Numbered from the stretch's first letter, positions 1-9,700 are shown. The stretch is DNA of 64,000 nucleotides from G965267425 sp965267425 (GCA_965267425.1 OZ253959.1:744001-808000), one strand, 5' to 3'. The notes: generated from the sequence alone by a model not told the origin. Numbers and translations are program-made.

Positions 1-1485
1 GGCACCTGCATAAAAATCTGCATTGCTTACCATGGGAGGAGGATTGCCATTTCCTGTAGGCAAAGATTCTATTGGAAAACTTACCCAATTCCCCAGATCA
101 GCATTAGTAATGGTGTAAGGTGCACTTTCACCAACTATGGTTCCGGCATTGTTCAATACGGCACCATAAATAGACCTACCAACCGTATTTGGATTTTCGG
201 AAATCCAGATATCCACCGATCGAATAAAGCGTGTATTTTCCAAGGTGAATTTGCTGGATAAGATTCCTTGCCCTGGAGCCGTATAACCCAGTGCATTGGT
301 CAACGCACTTGTATCGGTATAAGCAAAATATTCAGTGCCGATATGCATTCTCCATAAAACAGTATCATTTGTTGCATTGTCATCAGAATTGACCGTTACA
401 ATGACTTCGTGAACCCCCGTATCGGCTGGTTCAAAATCATCAAACGTAACATCCACAGAGACACCAACAGCTAATGATGCATACGTCACAGAATCCACAA
501 ACACATTGACTCCTCCTTTTTGAATGTATAAATAGGCCTTTACACCTACAGCAGAATTCAACCCCACATTTGAAATGCTTGATTTCACTTCATGTGTTCC
601 ACCATAAATAATGGGAAAATTCCCCATCGAGTAAACGGTATTGACCGCAATGTCATTGTTAAAGGCAGGTATAAATCGGAAAGTTCTTCCTACATCAGGC
701 ATCGGACGACCGCCATTCGGGCCTGTTCCATTTCCTGGATTGTCATTACCAAAATTGAATGCATTTCCAGTATAATTGGTTCCAATGAATTGTGCTGTAT
801 TCCAATCCTGGGTGGAGGCTTTGGTTACCGCCGTAATTTCCGTGGTTCCTGATCCTTTCAGTCCACAAGCACTTGATTTAAATCGTGAACTGTCAGAGGA
901 AGAATGCCATGTTCCATACACAAACTCAATCACATTGGTTGTTTCGTACAATTTGATTTGAAAATTTACACTGTCAAATTGATTGTAAGGATTGGTAGTG
1001 CTGTCTTTAACATTTTTAAATTGAATGGTACAAACCTGAGAGCCAGAAGTTCCTGAAGTATGTACACGATATTCAGTAGAGGCACCTCCGTTAATCAAAT
1101 CATGATTAAAAGGTGACAGAAGATTGACATCGGATGAGCTGGTACTGTTAAATATTCCATTCGTATAGGAAGCTCCACCTCCAGTGAAAAATAAGGAAGC
1201 ACCGGAAGGTCCCGCCATACTGGCACTTGTCCCCAATTTAATGAAGCCATTTGTATTCAAAATAAAATGACTCATTGTGGTACCGTCGAAATTAAAGTTG
1301 AATCCAATCGGAGTAGCAGCGGAATTCGCATTGTTTTGATTGGATGTGGTTATTGCTGTTCCGTTTGTACCAAGATCAGTATACGTGCCTGCAACATTTT
1401 GCCCTAAGGACGCAGGATAGTTTAATTGTGCCATTACCGATGAACATATCACCAGCGCACCAAAGATTAGTAAGGATTTTTTCAT
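1..1485 (-). CDS. Secreted surface protein, N-terminal part (C terminus outside window)
   Basis: An open frame runs from an ATG at 1485 to the window edge without a stop (495 codons), so the gene is complete at the 5' end and truncated at the 3' end. The product begins with a signal peptide (MKKSLLIFGALVICSSVMAQ, cleavage after Ala/Gln). The mature part is rich in Gly, Asn, Ser and Thr and has beta-sandwich-like features: a segment near residues 50-75 with the pattern IGFNFNFDGT and FILNTNGFIKLG, as in Bacteroidota proteins that begin with an immunoglobulin-like or choice-of-anchor ectodomain, followed by repeats of CARDB-like type around residues 280-370 (NVGLNSAVGV). A T9SS sorting domain is likely at the missing C terminus, but this is inference. 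No enzymatic motif is visible. The two short plus-strand frames opposite it are shadows. Confidence 0.75.
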   Translation of the reverse strand, partial: MKKSLLIFGALVICSSVMAQLNYPASLGQNVAGTYTDLGTNGTAITTSNQNNANSAATPIGFNFNFDGTTMSHFILNTNGFIKLGTSASMAGPSGASLFFTGGGASYTNGIFNSTSSSDVNLLSPFNHDLINGGASTEYRVHTSGTSGSQVCTIQFKNVKDSTTNPYNQFDSVNFQIKLYETTNVIEFVYGTWHSSSDSSRFKSSACGLKGSGTTEITAVTKASTQDWNTAQFIGTNYTGNAFNFGNDNPGNGTGPNGGRPMPDVGRTFRFIPAFNNDIAVNTVYSMGNFPIIYGGTHEVKSSISNVGLNSAVGVKAYLYIQKGGVNVFVDSVTYASLAVGVSVDVTFDDFEPADTGVHEVIVTVNSDDNATNDTVLWRMHIGTEYFAYTDTSALTNALGYTAPGQGILSSKFTLENTRFIRSVDIWISENPNTVGRSIYGAVLNNAGTIVGESAPYTITNADLGNWVSFPIESLPTGNGNPPPMVSNADFYAGA

Positions 1486-1579
1486 AGACGCCTGATTAAA
1501 TTACTCGATACTAAATGTAAGGATAATCACCATACGAAACAATATATCTCTGGTAATAACCCAAAATTAATCACGTTAA

Positions 1580-2881
1580 TTATGTCATTTTGTTGAGCGC
1601 AATTTTGAGATATAAACCTCTGGCAATCATCCAAGAAAGAAACGCAATCCACACACCCGTTAGGTTCCAATCGTAGATGCGAGTAAGCAATATGACAGGA
1701 AAGAAGGCCAATCCGGTGGCTACAATTTGATTGTTTCTCAAGGTAGCCGATCTTCCCAATCCTTTAAAAATTCCATCCAATGTAAATGCAACGGAATTGA
1801 TGGGCTGAGAAATAATAACCATCCAAAATATGGTACTAAATGCTTGCAAAACTTCTTCACTTTCAGAAAATATTCGCCCCAGTAATCCATAAAATATAGT
1901 GTAAATGAGTGCCAGTCCCAAAGAAATAATGCCATTGGATCGTAACAAATGATTGGTGAGATGGGATAGTTCTTTTAATTTTCCTGCGCCTAGTAACTTA
2001 CCGGCAATAGCATTGCCTGCATTGGCATACCCATCGATGAAAAATGCTGAGAACAACCAAATATTCATGGCAATGGTATGAGCAGCAGTAGCCGCCTCGC
2101 CATATAGGGCGGAAGTACTGGTTCCTAAATAATAAGCGATGTTCAAAATTCCTGCTCGAATAAACAGGTCAAAAGACATTTTCAGCATAGGTCTAATTTC
2201 CTGATGAATTCGACCTAAGGCGTTTGCTGCAAAGGGTGTTTTTCGCAACCAGTAAATAAAGGCCATAACGAACATATACATTTGAGAAATCAAACTAGCC
2301 CATGCGGCCCCTTGCACTCCCAATGCAGGGATAATTGATTCTACTCCATTGACCAGAACAAAGTCAAGGATGAGGTTGATCAGCCCTCCAATCAAACTGA
2401 TTTTCATTGCCCAGCTTGTATTCTGAATACCTCTGAAAATACCAAAGAATGCCAACGTTCCAAGGGTCAATGGAAATCCAAAACTGCGAATCAGGAGGTA
2501 TTCGTTTGCGTAATGCAAAACATCTCCTTGCGCATTGTACATTTTTAATATAGGAATGGAGAAGCCAGATATAATCCCAAATACAGCTACTCCAGCCAAG
2601 GTGTTAATGATAAACGATTGCAGTGTAAACGAGCTAATTTCATTCAATTGATTCTTGCCATAGTATTTTGAAACGATAGCGGAAATGGCGCTTTTTGTTT
2701 GGGCAAGAATCCAGATGACAAGAAGAAACAGGGAAGAAGCAATGCCAACTCCTGCAAGTTGGCTATCTCCTAAATGACCAATAATTGCCGTATCAACAAG
2801 GGCAATAAGCGGCTCTGAAATATTGGCAACGATTGCCGGAAGGGCCAATCGTTGTACATCACTTTTAGTAAATGAATTCAA
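1580..2881 (-). CDS. MATE family efflux transporter (DinF-like)
   Basis: A 433-residue polytopic inner-membrane protein with about twelve hydrophobic segments and the MATE hallmark near the N terminus (LALPAIVANISEPLIALVD, then TAIIGHLG). MATE proteins exchange Na+ or H+ for organic cations, drugs or metabolites; the substrate cannot be read from sequence. The length is normal for the DinF branch. The start is a TTG at 2879-2881: the codon just upstream in frame is a stop (TAA), and no ATG lies near the N-terminal helix. It begins four bases after the stop of the 148-residue gene upstream, so the two are almost certainly co-transcribed. Confidence 0.88.
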   Translation of the reverse strand: MNSFTKSDVQRLALPAIVANISEPLIALVDTAIIGHLGDSQLAGVGIASSLFLLVIWILAQTKSAISAIVSKYYGKNQLNEISSFTLQSFIINTLAGVAVFGIISGFSIPILKMYNAQGDVLHYANEYLLIRSFGFPLTLGTLAFFGIFRGIQNTSWAMKISLIGGLINLILDFVLVNGVESIIPALGVQGAAWASLISQMYMFVMAFIYWLRKTPFAANALGRIHQEIRPMLKMSFDLFIRAGILNIAYYLGTSTSALYGEAATAAHTIAMNIWLFSAFFIDGYANAGNAIAGKLLGAGKLKELSHLTNHLLRSNGIISLGLALIYTIFYGLLGRIFSESEEVLQAFSTIFWMVIISQPINSVAFTLDGIFKGLGRSATLRNNQIVATGLAFFPVILLTRIYDWNLTGVWIAFLSWMIARGLYLKIALNKMT

Positions 2882-2885
2882 TTAT

Positions 2886-3332
2886 TTATTGCTCCTGATA
2901 AGGAGGAATTTTACCCTCCTTTATCAGTTGTTCGCATTTTTCCTTATGTGCCTCAAAATTTCCAAAGCACAAGGCATCCAACACCTCTTCACGTGAAATA
3001 TCCGGTGCGTTAAGTTCTTTTTTGATCTCATCCAAACACCGATCTGTAAATTTTTCAAAGCGCTCAGGAGCCCAAACGTATTCCCTTTTATGCCAATCGA
3101 TGGCATCTCTGTTGATTTGAAATTCTTCGGGTAGGCTGCCGTGAATGCGCCTTTTGATTTTAAGTCCCTCAAATCGATCAGGAATAATTCTACTATCAAA
3201 AATCAGCGGACGACTTATCTCGATGACATGGGTCTTTTTTTCTGGATCAATCACCTTAAGGCCAATGATTCGGAGGCCTTTATTCTCTAAAAACTTATAT
3301 TTTTCTTTAAATCTTGCGAGTGTATTCAGCAT
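2886..3332 (-). CDS. Conserved hypothetical protein upstream of MATE transporter
   Basis: A 148-residue soluble protein with no signal peptide or membrane segment. It is rich in charged residues and Tyr/Trp (for example DAIDWHKREYVWAPERFEKF around residues 78-97), with a helical C-terminal half ending PPYQEQ. I do not recognise the family and see no catalytic motif. It lies between icd and the MATE gene, all on the minus strand, and its stop codon precedes the TTG start of the MATE gene by four bases, suggesting translational coupling. Its own ATG is 23 bases after the end of icd, so it may also be read through from icd. Function unknown. Confidence 0.7.
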   Translation of the reverse strand: MLNTLARFKEKYKFLENKGLRIIGLKVIDPEKKTHVIEISRPLIFDSRIIPDRFEGLKIKRRIHGSLPEEFQINRDAIDWHKREYVWAPERFEKFTDRCLDEIKKELNAPDISREEVLDALCFGNFEAHKEKCEQLIKEGKIPPYQEQ

Positions 3333-3355
3333 AAATCAACCTTCTGTGTACATGG

Positions 3356-4585
3356 CTAGTTCAACTTGGAATGAAGACCTTTATCAAGGGCCTCAAGAAA
3401 TTCTTCCGTTGTAACGTAGTGAGATTCGTTTAGGTCTTTTCCGTGAATGCAAAGTGCCAAATCCTTGGTCATGGTTCCACCTTCAACCGTTTCAATACAC
3501 ACTTTTTCAAGCGATTCACTGAAATCAATGAGTGCCTGATTGCCATCTAATTTTCCTCGGAATGCCAAGCCTCTTGTCCATGCATAAATGGAAGCAATGG
3601 GATTAGTGGATGTCTTTTTTCCTGCCTGGTGTTGACGATAATGTCGGGTTACCGTTCCATGAGCTGCTTCAGCTTCCATGGTCTTACCATCAGGAGTTAC
3701 CAACGTTGATGTCATCAATCCCAATGAACCAAATCCCTGGGCTATGGTATCAGATTGTACGTCACCATCATAATTTTTACATGCCCATACAAATGCACCA
3801 TTCCATTTCAATGCAGCAGCAACCATATCATCAATTAATCGATGTTCGTAAACCAATCCTGCGGCATCCATCTGAGTCTTGAACTCATTCTCATAAACTT
3901 CCTGAAAGATGTCCTTAAATCGACCGTCGTACTTTTTAAGGATGGTATTTTTGGTTGATAGATACAAAGGCCATTTTTTGTTCAATGCCTGATTGAAACA
4001 AGAACGCGCAAATCCATAAATGGATTCGTCCGTATTATACATGGACAAAGCCACACCTCCGGCACCTTCAAACTGATAAACTTCAAACGTTTGTTCTTCA
4101 GAGCCATCCTCAGGGATAAATGACATGGTCAATTTCCCTTTTCCTTTTACAACTAAGTCGGTAGCACGATATTGATCACCAAACGCATGACGACCAATGC
4201 AAATAGGTTGCGTCCATCCAGGAACCAATCGAGGAACATTTTTCATGATAATAGGCTCACGAAATACAGTACCACCCAAGATATTTCGAATAGTACCATT
4301 GGGTGATCTCCACATTTGTTTTAGATCAAATTCTTCCACACGTGCTTCATCTGGAGTAATGGTGGCACACTTAATCCCTACATTGTATTCTTTGATTGCA
4401 TTGGCAGCATCTACCGTAATCTGATCATCAGAATCATCGCGACTCTTCATTCCCAAATCATAATACTTAATATCGATATCCAAATATGGAAGTATGAGTT
4501 TGTCTTTGATAAACTTCCAGATTATCCTTGTCATTTCATCTCCGTCCAGTTCAACAACTGGATTGTCAACTTTTATTTTTTCCAT
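3356..4585 (-). CDS. icd: NADP-dependent isocitrate dehydrogenase, eukaryotic-type (IDH1/2-like)
   Basis: A 409-residue cytoplasmic enzyme that oxidatively decarboxylates isocitrate to 2-oxoglutarate with NADP+. It belongs to the homodimeric subgroup that includes mitochondrial and cytosolic IDH1/2 rather than E. coli Icd. Visible landmarks: VELDGDEMTRIIW at residues 11-23, the substrate loop SPNGTIRN at 94-101 with Arg109 and Arg132, the metal-binding region LIDDMVAAALK, and the NADP segment HGTVTRHYRQHQ. Length matches the family (about 410). The gene is read from an ATG at 4585; a near-consensus -7 box (TAATTTTA) lies upstream on the minus strand. Two other TCA enzymes, aconitase and malate dehydrogenase, occur elsewhere in the window but are not linked in an operon. 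Confidence 0.96.
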   Translation of the reverse strand: MEKIKVDNPVVELDGDEMTRIIWKFIKDKLILPYLDIDIKYYDLGMKSRDDSDDQITVDAANAIKEYNVGIKCATITPDEARVEEFDLKQMWRSPNGTIRNILGGTVFREPIIMKNVPRLVPGWTQPICIGRHAFGDQYRATDLVVKGKGKLTMSFIPEDGSEEQTFEVYQFEGAGGVALSMYNTDESIYGFARSCFNQALNKKWPLYLSTKNTILKKYDGRFKDIFQEVYENEFKTQMDAAGLVYEHRLIDDMVAAALKWNGAFVWACKNYDGDVQSDTIAQGFGSLGLMTSTLVTPDGKTMEAEAAHGTVTRHYRQHQAGKKTSTNPIASIYAWTRGLAFRGKLDGNQALIDFSESLEKVCIETVEGGTMTKDLALCIHGKDLNESHYVTTEEFLEALDKGLHSKLN

Positions 4586-4643
4586 GAATTGCTTTTTAGA
4601 TTTGGGGAGTGTAAAATTACTATTTTCGATGAACCGACTGGTA

Positions 4644-7547
4644 TCAGTATCCGAATATTTCCTCCAATTTCAGTTCCTTTACTTTCCCTAATTTATTTAG
4701 TGCGTCAAAATCAACATCTTCCTTTTTTCCAATCACTAAGAAAGCATAATTTCTGCCACTGATGTTTGAATTGAAAAAAGTATTCAAATCGTCTAAAGTC
4801 ATTGTTTTGATCTGCTCGTACCTTTCTTTTCGTGTATCATGATCCAATCCAAGACGCTCAGCCGTCATGTAATTCCAGAAAATCGAAGTTTTTGTAATTC
4901 TGTCCGTTTCAATTTTCTTCAAAGCAGCCAATCGTGCATCCTCAAATTGGTCATTAGCCTTTGGCATGGTTTTCATTAGTTCCAATAATGCATTTACAGC
5001 ATCGGGGAGTTTGTCAGTCTGTGTTCCGATGTAGGCATTTACATAATGGCTTTCCTCTTTTTTTCTGGGATTTGAGTAGTATGCATATGCGGAATAAGCA
5101 AGCGCCTTGGATTCGCGAATTTCTTGAAACACAATAGAAGACAATCCAGCTCCGAAATATTCATTGAATATAGATCCATATGCCAGGACATCAGGATTAA
5201 ATTGTTGTGATTTTGAAATCATCAACAACTCAGTCTGAACCATGTCATAATTGACAAAATATACGCGATTGTCTTTGTTGTCCACTTGTTTAAATTCTTC
5301 ACTTTCAGGATATCCATTGAATTTCCCCGTTGTTCTATGAAATTTTGAAATAAGCGTCTTTGCGTTTTCAGGTTCCATAGATCCATAATAAAATACAATG
5401 TGTTTGTAGTTGTTGAGTTTACGAATTCTTTCAGCCAATTTTTCAGCTTCCAACTCCCTTAAATCCTCTTCATTCAAAATGGTATTCATTGGATTTTTTG
5501 AGCCATACTTGGCGTATTGCATCATGGCTTTTCGATGAATCACTCCTTTGTTCTTTTTATTGTCATCTCGTGACTTAAGTGTGTTGTTGATGAGTTCTTT
5601 TAAGGCAGGTTCATCAGGAACTGCATTTGCCAATAGGTGTTCAAACAACTTAGTGCCTTCAGCCAGCGATTCTTCTAATCCATCCAATGTCACATAAATT
5701 CTATCGTTGGAAACGAACACATCAAAACTAACACCCAGCTTAAAAAATTCCTTTGATAGCGCTTCTGCTGAATATTCGCTTGTTCCTAAAAAAGGAAGGT
5801 ATTCAATGGCAAATGCCAATTCTTTATCGTGGTCACTTCCCATTTCAAAGATGTACATCATTTGAAACAAATCATTGGACGTATTGGTAATATGTTTGAA
5901 CGGAAGTTCACCCATTTGTGAATGATGTATGTCGTTTTGATAATCCAAAAATTTGGGTTCCAAACGACTTTCCTTCATGGCGCTGAATTCCTCAGCAAAT
6001 TTTGATTGCTTATCTCTTTCAATGTCAATCGGCGTAATTTCAGGTTTGTTCACTTTATGAAGAGAAGGATCTTCACCTACACGTTTATAAACCACGCAAA
6101 AGTTGTCTCGAAAATTTTGATGGGCAAACTCCATGATTCGATTTTTATCAATCTCCCGCATACGATCGTATTGTTGAACATACATTCCCCAATCCATGTC
6201 ATATATAAAGGCATCGATCATTTTGAAATTTCGATAGGCATTGTACTCATAATATCTTGTCTCACGCAATTTCATGTCGTTGATAACCGCTTCAATCAAC
6301 CAATCTTCAAAAGCCCCGTTTTTTATCATATCCACTTGTTCCAACAACAAGTCTTTTGCTTCTTCCAATGATTGACCTTGTTTTGGTTCTGCAGATAAAT
6401 AGAGATAGCTATAATCTTTCAGAATTCTAGGGTTACTATAGGCGCTTAGTACTCTCTGTTGCTGTACCAGGTTCAAATCAATGAGACCTGCCTGTCCGTT
6501 GGACAAGATTCCATCAATTAATTTCAACATCAATGCATCATCCGATTGGGCACCATTCAGACGAAATCCTATGCTCACATTTTCTGCACTAGGGCCAAAT
6601 ACTTCTCTTTCGATAACCTTTTTTATAGGCTGTTCTTGAGGTGGTTCATACACTGGCACTTCTTTCATTTCCCATTTGCCAAAGTATTTGTTGGCCAGTT
6701 CATAGGTTTGGTCAAAATCTAAATCGCCAGATAGACAAATGGCCATATTATTTGGCACATAGTACGTATCGAAATATTCATGGATTTTTACCATGGAAGG
6801 ATTTTTAAGATGTTCACCTTCTCCGATAGTTGTTTGTGTTCCATATTGATGCGTTGGAAATAGCATCTCTAACATGGCGTAATACACTTTTCTTTTATCG
6901 TTGTCCTGGCCACGATTAAATTCTTCATATACTGTTTCGAGCTCGGTATGAAACAACCTCAAGGTCAATTCCGAAAAACGACTTGATTCCAGGTGCATCC
7001 ATTTTTCTAATTCGACGGTAGGTATGTCATTAATGTAAACCGTTCGTTCATTCGATGTGTATGCGTTGGTTCCCTTGGCACCTAAAGAAGAAACCAATTT
7101 ATCGTATTCGTTGGGAATGGCTTGTTTTGCGGCCAGGTAAGACAACGAGTCAATTTGCTTGTAAATCACCTTTTTGGCTGCATCATCTTTGGTGGCCTTG
7201 TGTTTTTCATACAAATCTGAAATTTGATCCAGTAACTTTTTTTCTTCTTCCCAGTTTTGTGAAGCAATCTCAGAATTCCCTTTGAACAGCATGTGTTCAA
7301 GGTAGTGAGCCAATCCTGTATTATCAGCAGGGTCATTTTTACTACCCGCTCTAACAGCTATGGAAGTTTGAATTCGTGGCTTGTCTTCATTCAATGAAAG
7401 ATAAAGTCGCATTCCGTTGTCTAACGTATAAATACGCGTTTGCATGGGATCGGATTCCACCATTTCAAACGAAGGTTGACCTTGTGTGAATTGGACGCCA
7501 AAAAGGCATGACACCATTAGTAAGCTATAGATAATTCGTAATTTCAT
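4644..7547 (-). CDS. M16 family zinc metallopeptidase (two-repeat, pitrilysin-like), secreted
   Basis: A 967-residue protein with a signal peptide (about residues 1-23, ending FTQGQ). The inverted zinc motif HXXEH is present as HYLEH at residues 81-85, with the third zinc ligand in VYEEFNRGQ about 120 residues later. Two homologous M16 halves follow: the N-terminal half is catalytic, and the C-terminal half (about residues 530-960) lacks HXXEH but keeps the family fold (QELLMISKSQQF, then EYFGAGLSSIVFQEIRESK). M16 peptidases degrade short peptides, and in Bacteroidota are commonly periplasmic. The length fits the long, single-chain subclass. The gene sits between icd and dnaX on the same strand, with 17 bases to dnaX's stop, so transcription from dnaX may continue into it. 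Confidence 0.92.
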   Translation of the reverse strand: MKLRIIYSLLMVSCLFGVQFTQGQPSFEMVESDPMQTRIYTLDNGMRLYLSLNEDKPRIQTSIAVRAGSKNDPADNTGLAHYLEHMLFKGNSEIASQNWEEEKKLLDQISDLYEKHKATKDDAAKKVIYKQIDSLSYLAAKQAIPNEYDKLVSSLGAKGTNAYTSNERTVYINDIPTVELEKWMHLESSRFSELTLRLFHTELETVYEEFNRGQDNDKRKVYYAMLEMLFPTHQYGTQTTIGEGEHLKNPSMVKIHEYFDTYYVPNNMAICLSGDLDFDQTYELANKYFGKWEMKEVPVYEPPQEQPIKKVIEREVFGPSAENVSIGFRLNGAQSDDALMLKLIDGILSNGQAGLIDLNLVQQQRVLSAYSNPRILKDYSYLYLSAEPKQGQSLEEAKDLLLEQVDMIKNGAFEDWLIEAVINDMKLRETRYYEYNAYRNFKMIDAFIYDMDWGMYVQQYDRMREIDKNRIMEFAHQNFRDNFCVVYKRVGEDPSLHKVNKPEITPIDIERDKQSKFAEEFSAMKESRLEPKFLDYQNDIHHSQMGELPFKHITNTSNDLFQMMYIFEMGSDHDKELAFAIEYLPFLGTSEYSAEALSKEFFKLGVSFDVFVSNDRIYVTLDGLEESLAEGTKLFEHLLANAVPDEPALKELINNTLKSRDDNKKNKGVIHRKAMMQYAKYGSKNPMNTILNEEDLRELEAEKLAERIRKLNNYKHIVFYYGSMEPENAKTLISKFHRTTGKFNGYPESEEFKQVDNKDNRVYFVNYDMVQTELLMISKSQQFNPDVLAYGSIFNEYFGAGLSSIVFQEIRESKALAYSAYAYYSNPRKKEESHYVNAYIGTQTDKLPDAVNALLELMKTMPKANDQFEDARLAALKKIETDRITKTSIFWNYMTAERLGLDHDTRKERYEQIKTMTLDDLNTFFNSNISGRNYAFLVIGKKEDVDFDALNKLGKVKELKLEEIFGY

Positions 7548-7564
7548 TCGATAAAATTAAGGGG

Positions 7565-9664
7565 TTATAAAAGTTCCAGATTTAGGTCATCCTTGAGCTT
7601 CTGGATGCTCGGGTTTTTCTTGGCCAATTCATCAAATTTTTCTTTGGTGGTATAGGCCTTTTTGGAAATATTTTTTTTGTCAACCACAGTTTTCAACGTA
7701 AGATGAGGAGCTTCTAAATTGTTTCTCAACATGGAAAGCATTTCCGTCTTATAACCTGTTATGGTCTCTTCCTGTGAAAGATTGTCCAGGAGCAATGTTA
7801 TTTCTCCATTTTCATCAATGGTCGGTTGATTTTTGGTCAAGGAAGCAAATAAGCTGATTCGACCTTTGCGATTAAAATGTTCTGCCATTTCCTTCCAGGC
7901 ATGAAGCATGGACGTTTCATCCACATTCGCTTCCGACTCCTCTTCCACATCCGCGGACGTCAACACTTCAACATCAGCGTTTGTTTGCGAAGCCGATTCA
8001 GATGCCACTTTTATGGACGGTAAATCATCCACCGTAGTTCCAAGTACACCTCCTGAGGATGCTGGTTTTTTGAAAAGATTAGTTTTATTTTCTTGCGGTT
8101 GAACAGGTTCGGTAGGTATTTGCCCAGTTGAAGTTACGGATGTTGTTTCCAACGTTTCGCCGGTATCTGAAATTTCTTCAACAGGCAAATTATCCATTGG
8201 CTGTTCTTCAACTATGGGTTGTTCTTCATTTGGCAATTTTTCAGCCACCGGCTCTTCTTCTGCAGTTATATTTTCAGCAACAGGCTGTTCCTCTTTATCT
8301 GTGACTGTATGTACTTCATGTTCAACAATCTCAGGTTCAGTTGCCGTCTCTTTTATTTCCGCGGTTTCGGTTGGGACGTCTTCCAAGATGTGATTTTCTT
8401 CGTGTGATTCATCAACGGGTTTAACATCTTCTACAGCGTTCTTTGTATCCGCTATTTCGGTTGTTTCGGACGCCTGTTCTTCCATTGGGGAAGACTCATT
8501 TTGAGTAGCTTCAGGTGCTACTGTTGAAACTTCATTGTTTTTTTTTTCAATGTTGCCTTCAGAGGGACGAACACCCGATAAGGCTGCTAAGCGAAGCAAT
8601 GTAAACTCAACCAACAATCGTTGATTGCTGCTTGTTTTGTAATCCACATCACATTGATTGCAAATGCCTAACGCATCAATCAAATAGTTGGCTTTGCACT
8701 TTTTACTTTGTTCAAAATATCGCTCCTTGACATTCTTGCCCACTTCCAATAGGGTAATGGTTTTTTCGTCCAGACTGACGAGGAGGTTTCGAAAGTGTTC
8801 CGCTAATCCAACAATGAAATGATGGCCTTCAAAACCTCGATCTAATATTTCATTAAACAATAACAAACATGACTGTGTATCTCCTTGGATCACGGAATCC
8901 GTCACCTTGAAATAATAATCATAGTCAAGAATGTTCAGGTGTTTGATGACCTCCTGATATGAAAGTGAATTCCCGCTGAACGTCACCAACTGATCAAATA
9001 AGGTCAGTGCATCCCTCAATGCACCATCTGCTTTTTGAGCAATCAAATGGAGACCATCATGGTCCGTGGTTATGTTTTCCTTTTGAGCAATTTTTTCCAG
9101 GTGGGTAATCATGTCCTCAATCTGAATGCGGTGGAAGTCAAATATTTGACATCGAGACAAGATGGTAGGAATGATTTTATGTTTTTCGGTGGTGGCCAGA
9201 ATAAAAATGGCATGTTCCGGAGGTTCTTCCAGTGTTTTCAGAAAAGCATTAAATGCTTGTGTTGAGAGCATGTGTACCTCATCAATGATATACACCTTTT
9301 TATTGCCCATTTGTGGAGCGAACCGCACCTGCTCAATTAAATTTCGAATGTCGTCAACAGAATTGTTTGATGCTGCATCCAATTCATAGATGTTCAGGGA
9401 ATGCCCTTCACTAAAAGCAACGCATGAATCACATTGGCCACAGGCCTCCATATTTTCTCCACGGTTCATGCAATTAATGGTGCGAGCCAGGATTCTCGCG
9501 CAAGTGGTTTTACCCACCCCTCTTGGACCACAGAACAGAAATGCCTGAGCAAGATGACTGTTGCGAATGGCGTTTTTTAATGTTTCAGCAATGGTTGACT
9601 GTCCGACGACTTCATCAAAAGTCTGGGGTCTGTATTTTCTTGCTGATACAATAAATTGATCCAT
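7565..9664 (-). CDS. dnaX: DNA polymerase III subunits tau/gamma
   Basis: Clamp-loader ATPase of the replisome, 699 residues from the ATG at 9664. The frame is open to 9736, but a perfect -7 box (9693-9700) lies inside that extension, so the start at MDQFIVSARKYRP is preferred; this is also where family members begin. Walker A is GPRGVGKT (residues 46-53), zinc-binding cysteines are at about 65, 75, 78 and 81, Walker B is in IIDEVHML, and the SRC motif is ILSRCQ. After the AAA+ and domain III core (to about residue 370) comes a roughly 180-residue Glu/Pro/Val-rich linker with imperfect repeats (EEQPVAE, EEEPVAE, EEQPIVE), then a short C-terminal domain. A run of ten A residues at the core/linker junction (8538-8547, residue 373) may drive frameshifting to give a gamma-like short form (see findings). 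Confidence 0.95.
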   Translation of the reverse strand: MDQFIVSARKYRPQTFDEVVGQSTIAETLKNAIRNSHLAQAFLFCGPRGVGKTTCARILARTINCMNRGENMEACGQCDSCVAFSEGHSLNIYELDAASNNSVDDIRNLIEQVRFAPQMGNKKVYIIDEVHMLSTQAFNAFLKTLEEPPEHAIFILATTEKHKIIPTILSRCQIFDFHRIQIEDMITHLEKIAQKENITTDHDGLHLIAQKADGALRDALTLFDQLVTFSGNSLSYQEVIKHLNILDYDYYFKVTDSVIQGDTQSCLLLFNEILDRGFEGHHFIVGLAEHFRNLLVSLDEKTITLLEVGKNVKERYFEQSKKCKANYLIDALGICNQCDVDYKTSSNQRLLVEFTLLRLAALSGVRPSEGNIEKKNNEVSTVAPEATQNESSPMEEQASETTEIADTKNAVEDVKPVDESHEENHILEDVPTETAEIKETATEPEIVEHEVHTVTDKEEQPVAENITAEEEPVAEKLPNEEQPIVEEQPMDNLPVEEISDTGETLETTSVTSTGQIPTEPVQPQENKTNLFKKPASSGGVLGTTVDDLPSIKVASESASQTNADVEVLTSADVEEESEANVDETSMLHAWKEMAEHFNRKGRISLFASLTKNQPTIDENGEITLLLDNLSQEETITGYKTEMLSMLRNNLEAPHLTLKTVVDKKNISKKAYTTKEKFDELAKKNPSIQKLKDDLNLELL
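8538..8547 (-). promoter_or_regulatory. A10 slippery tract in dnaX
   Basis: On the coding strand the codons are GAA AAA AAA AAC, giving ten consecutive A bases and the heptamers A AAA AAA and A AAA AAC in the right phase for -1 slippage. It lies at codon 373, exactly after the conserved clamp-loader core. A -1 shift reads AAA CAA TGA and stops at 8532-8534; a +1 shift stops at a TAG at 8518-8520. E. coli and Thermus dnaX make gamma by slippage at comparable A-rich tracts; use of this one is inference. Confidence 0.55.
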
Positions 9665-9692
9665 ATAATTCAGAAAGGCTGAAAGTGAACAG

Positions 9693-9700
9693 CAAATATA
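9693..9700 (-). promoter_or_regulatory. -7 box of dnaX promoter (TATATTTG)
   Basis: Exact match to the Bacteroidota primary sigma -7 consensus TAnnTTTG, read on the minus strand, about 28 bases before the dnaX ATG. It decides the dnaX start, because the longer reading frame would begin upstream of this promoter. No convincing -33 TTTG was found. Confidence 0.6.

Noticed and set aside
592..961. Two overlapping plus-strand frames near the left edge
   Set aside because: They are antisense to a continuous minus-strand frame with a signal peptide and normal protein composition.
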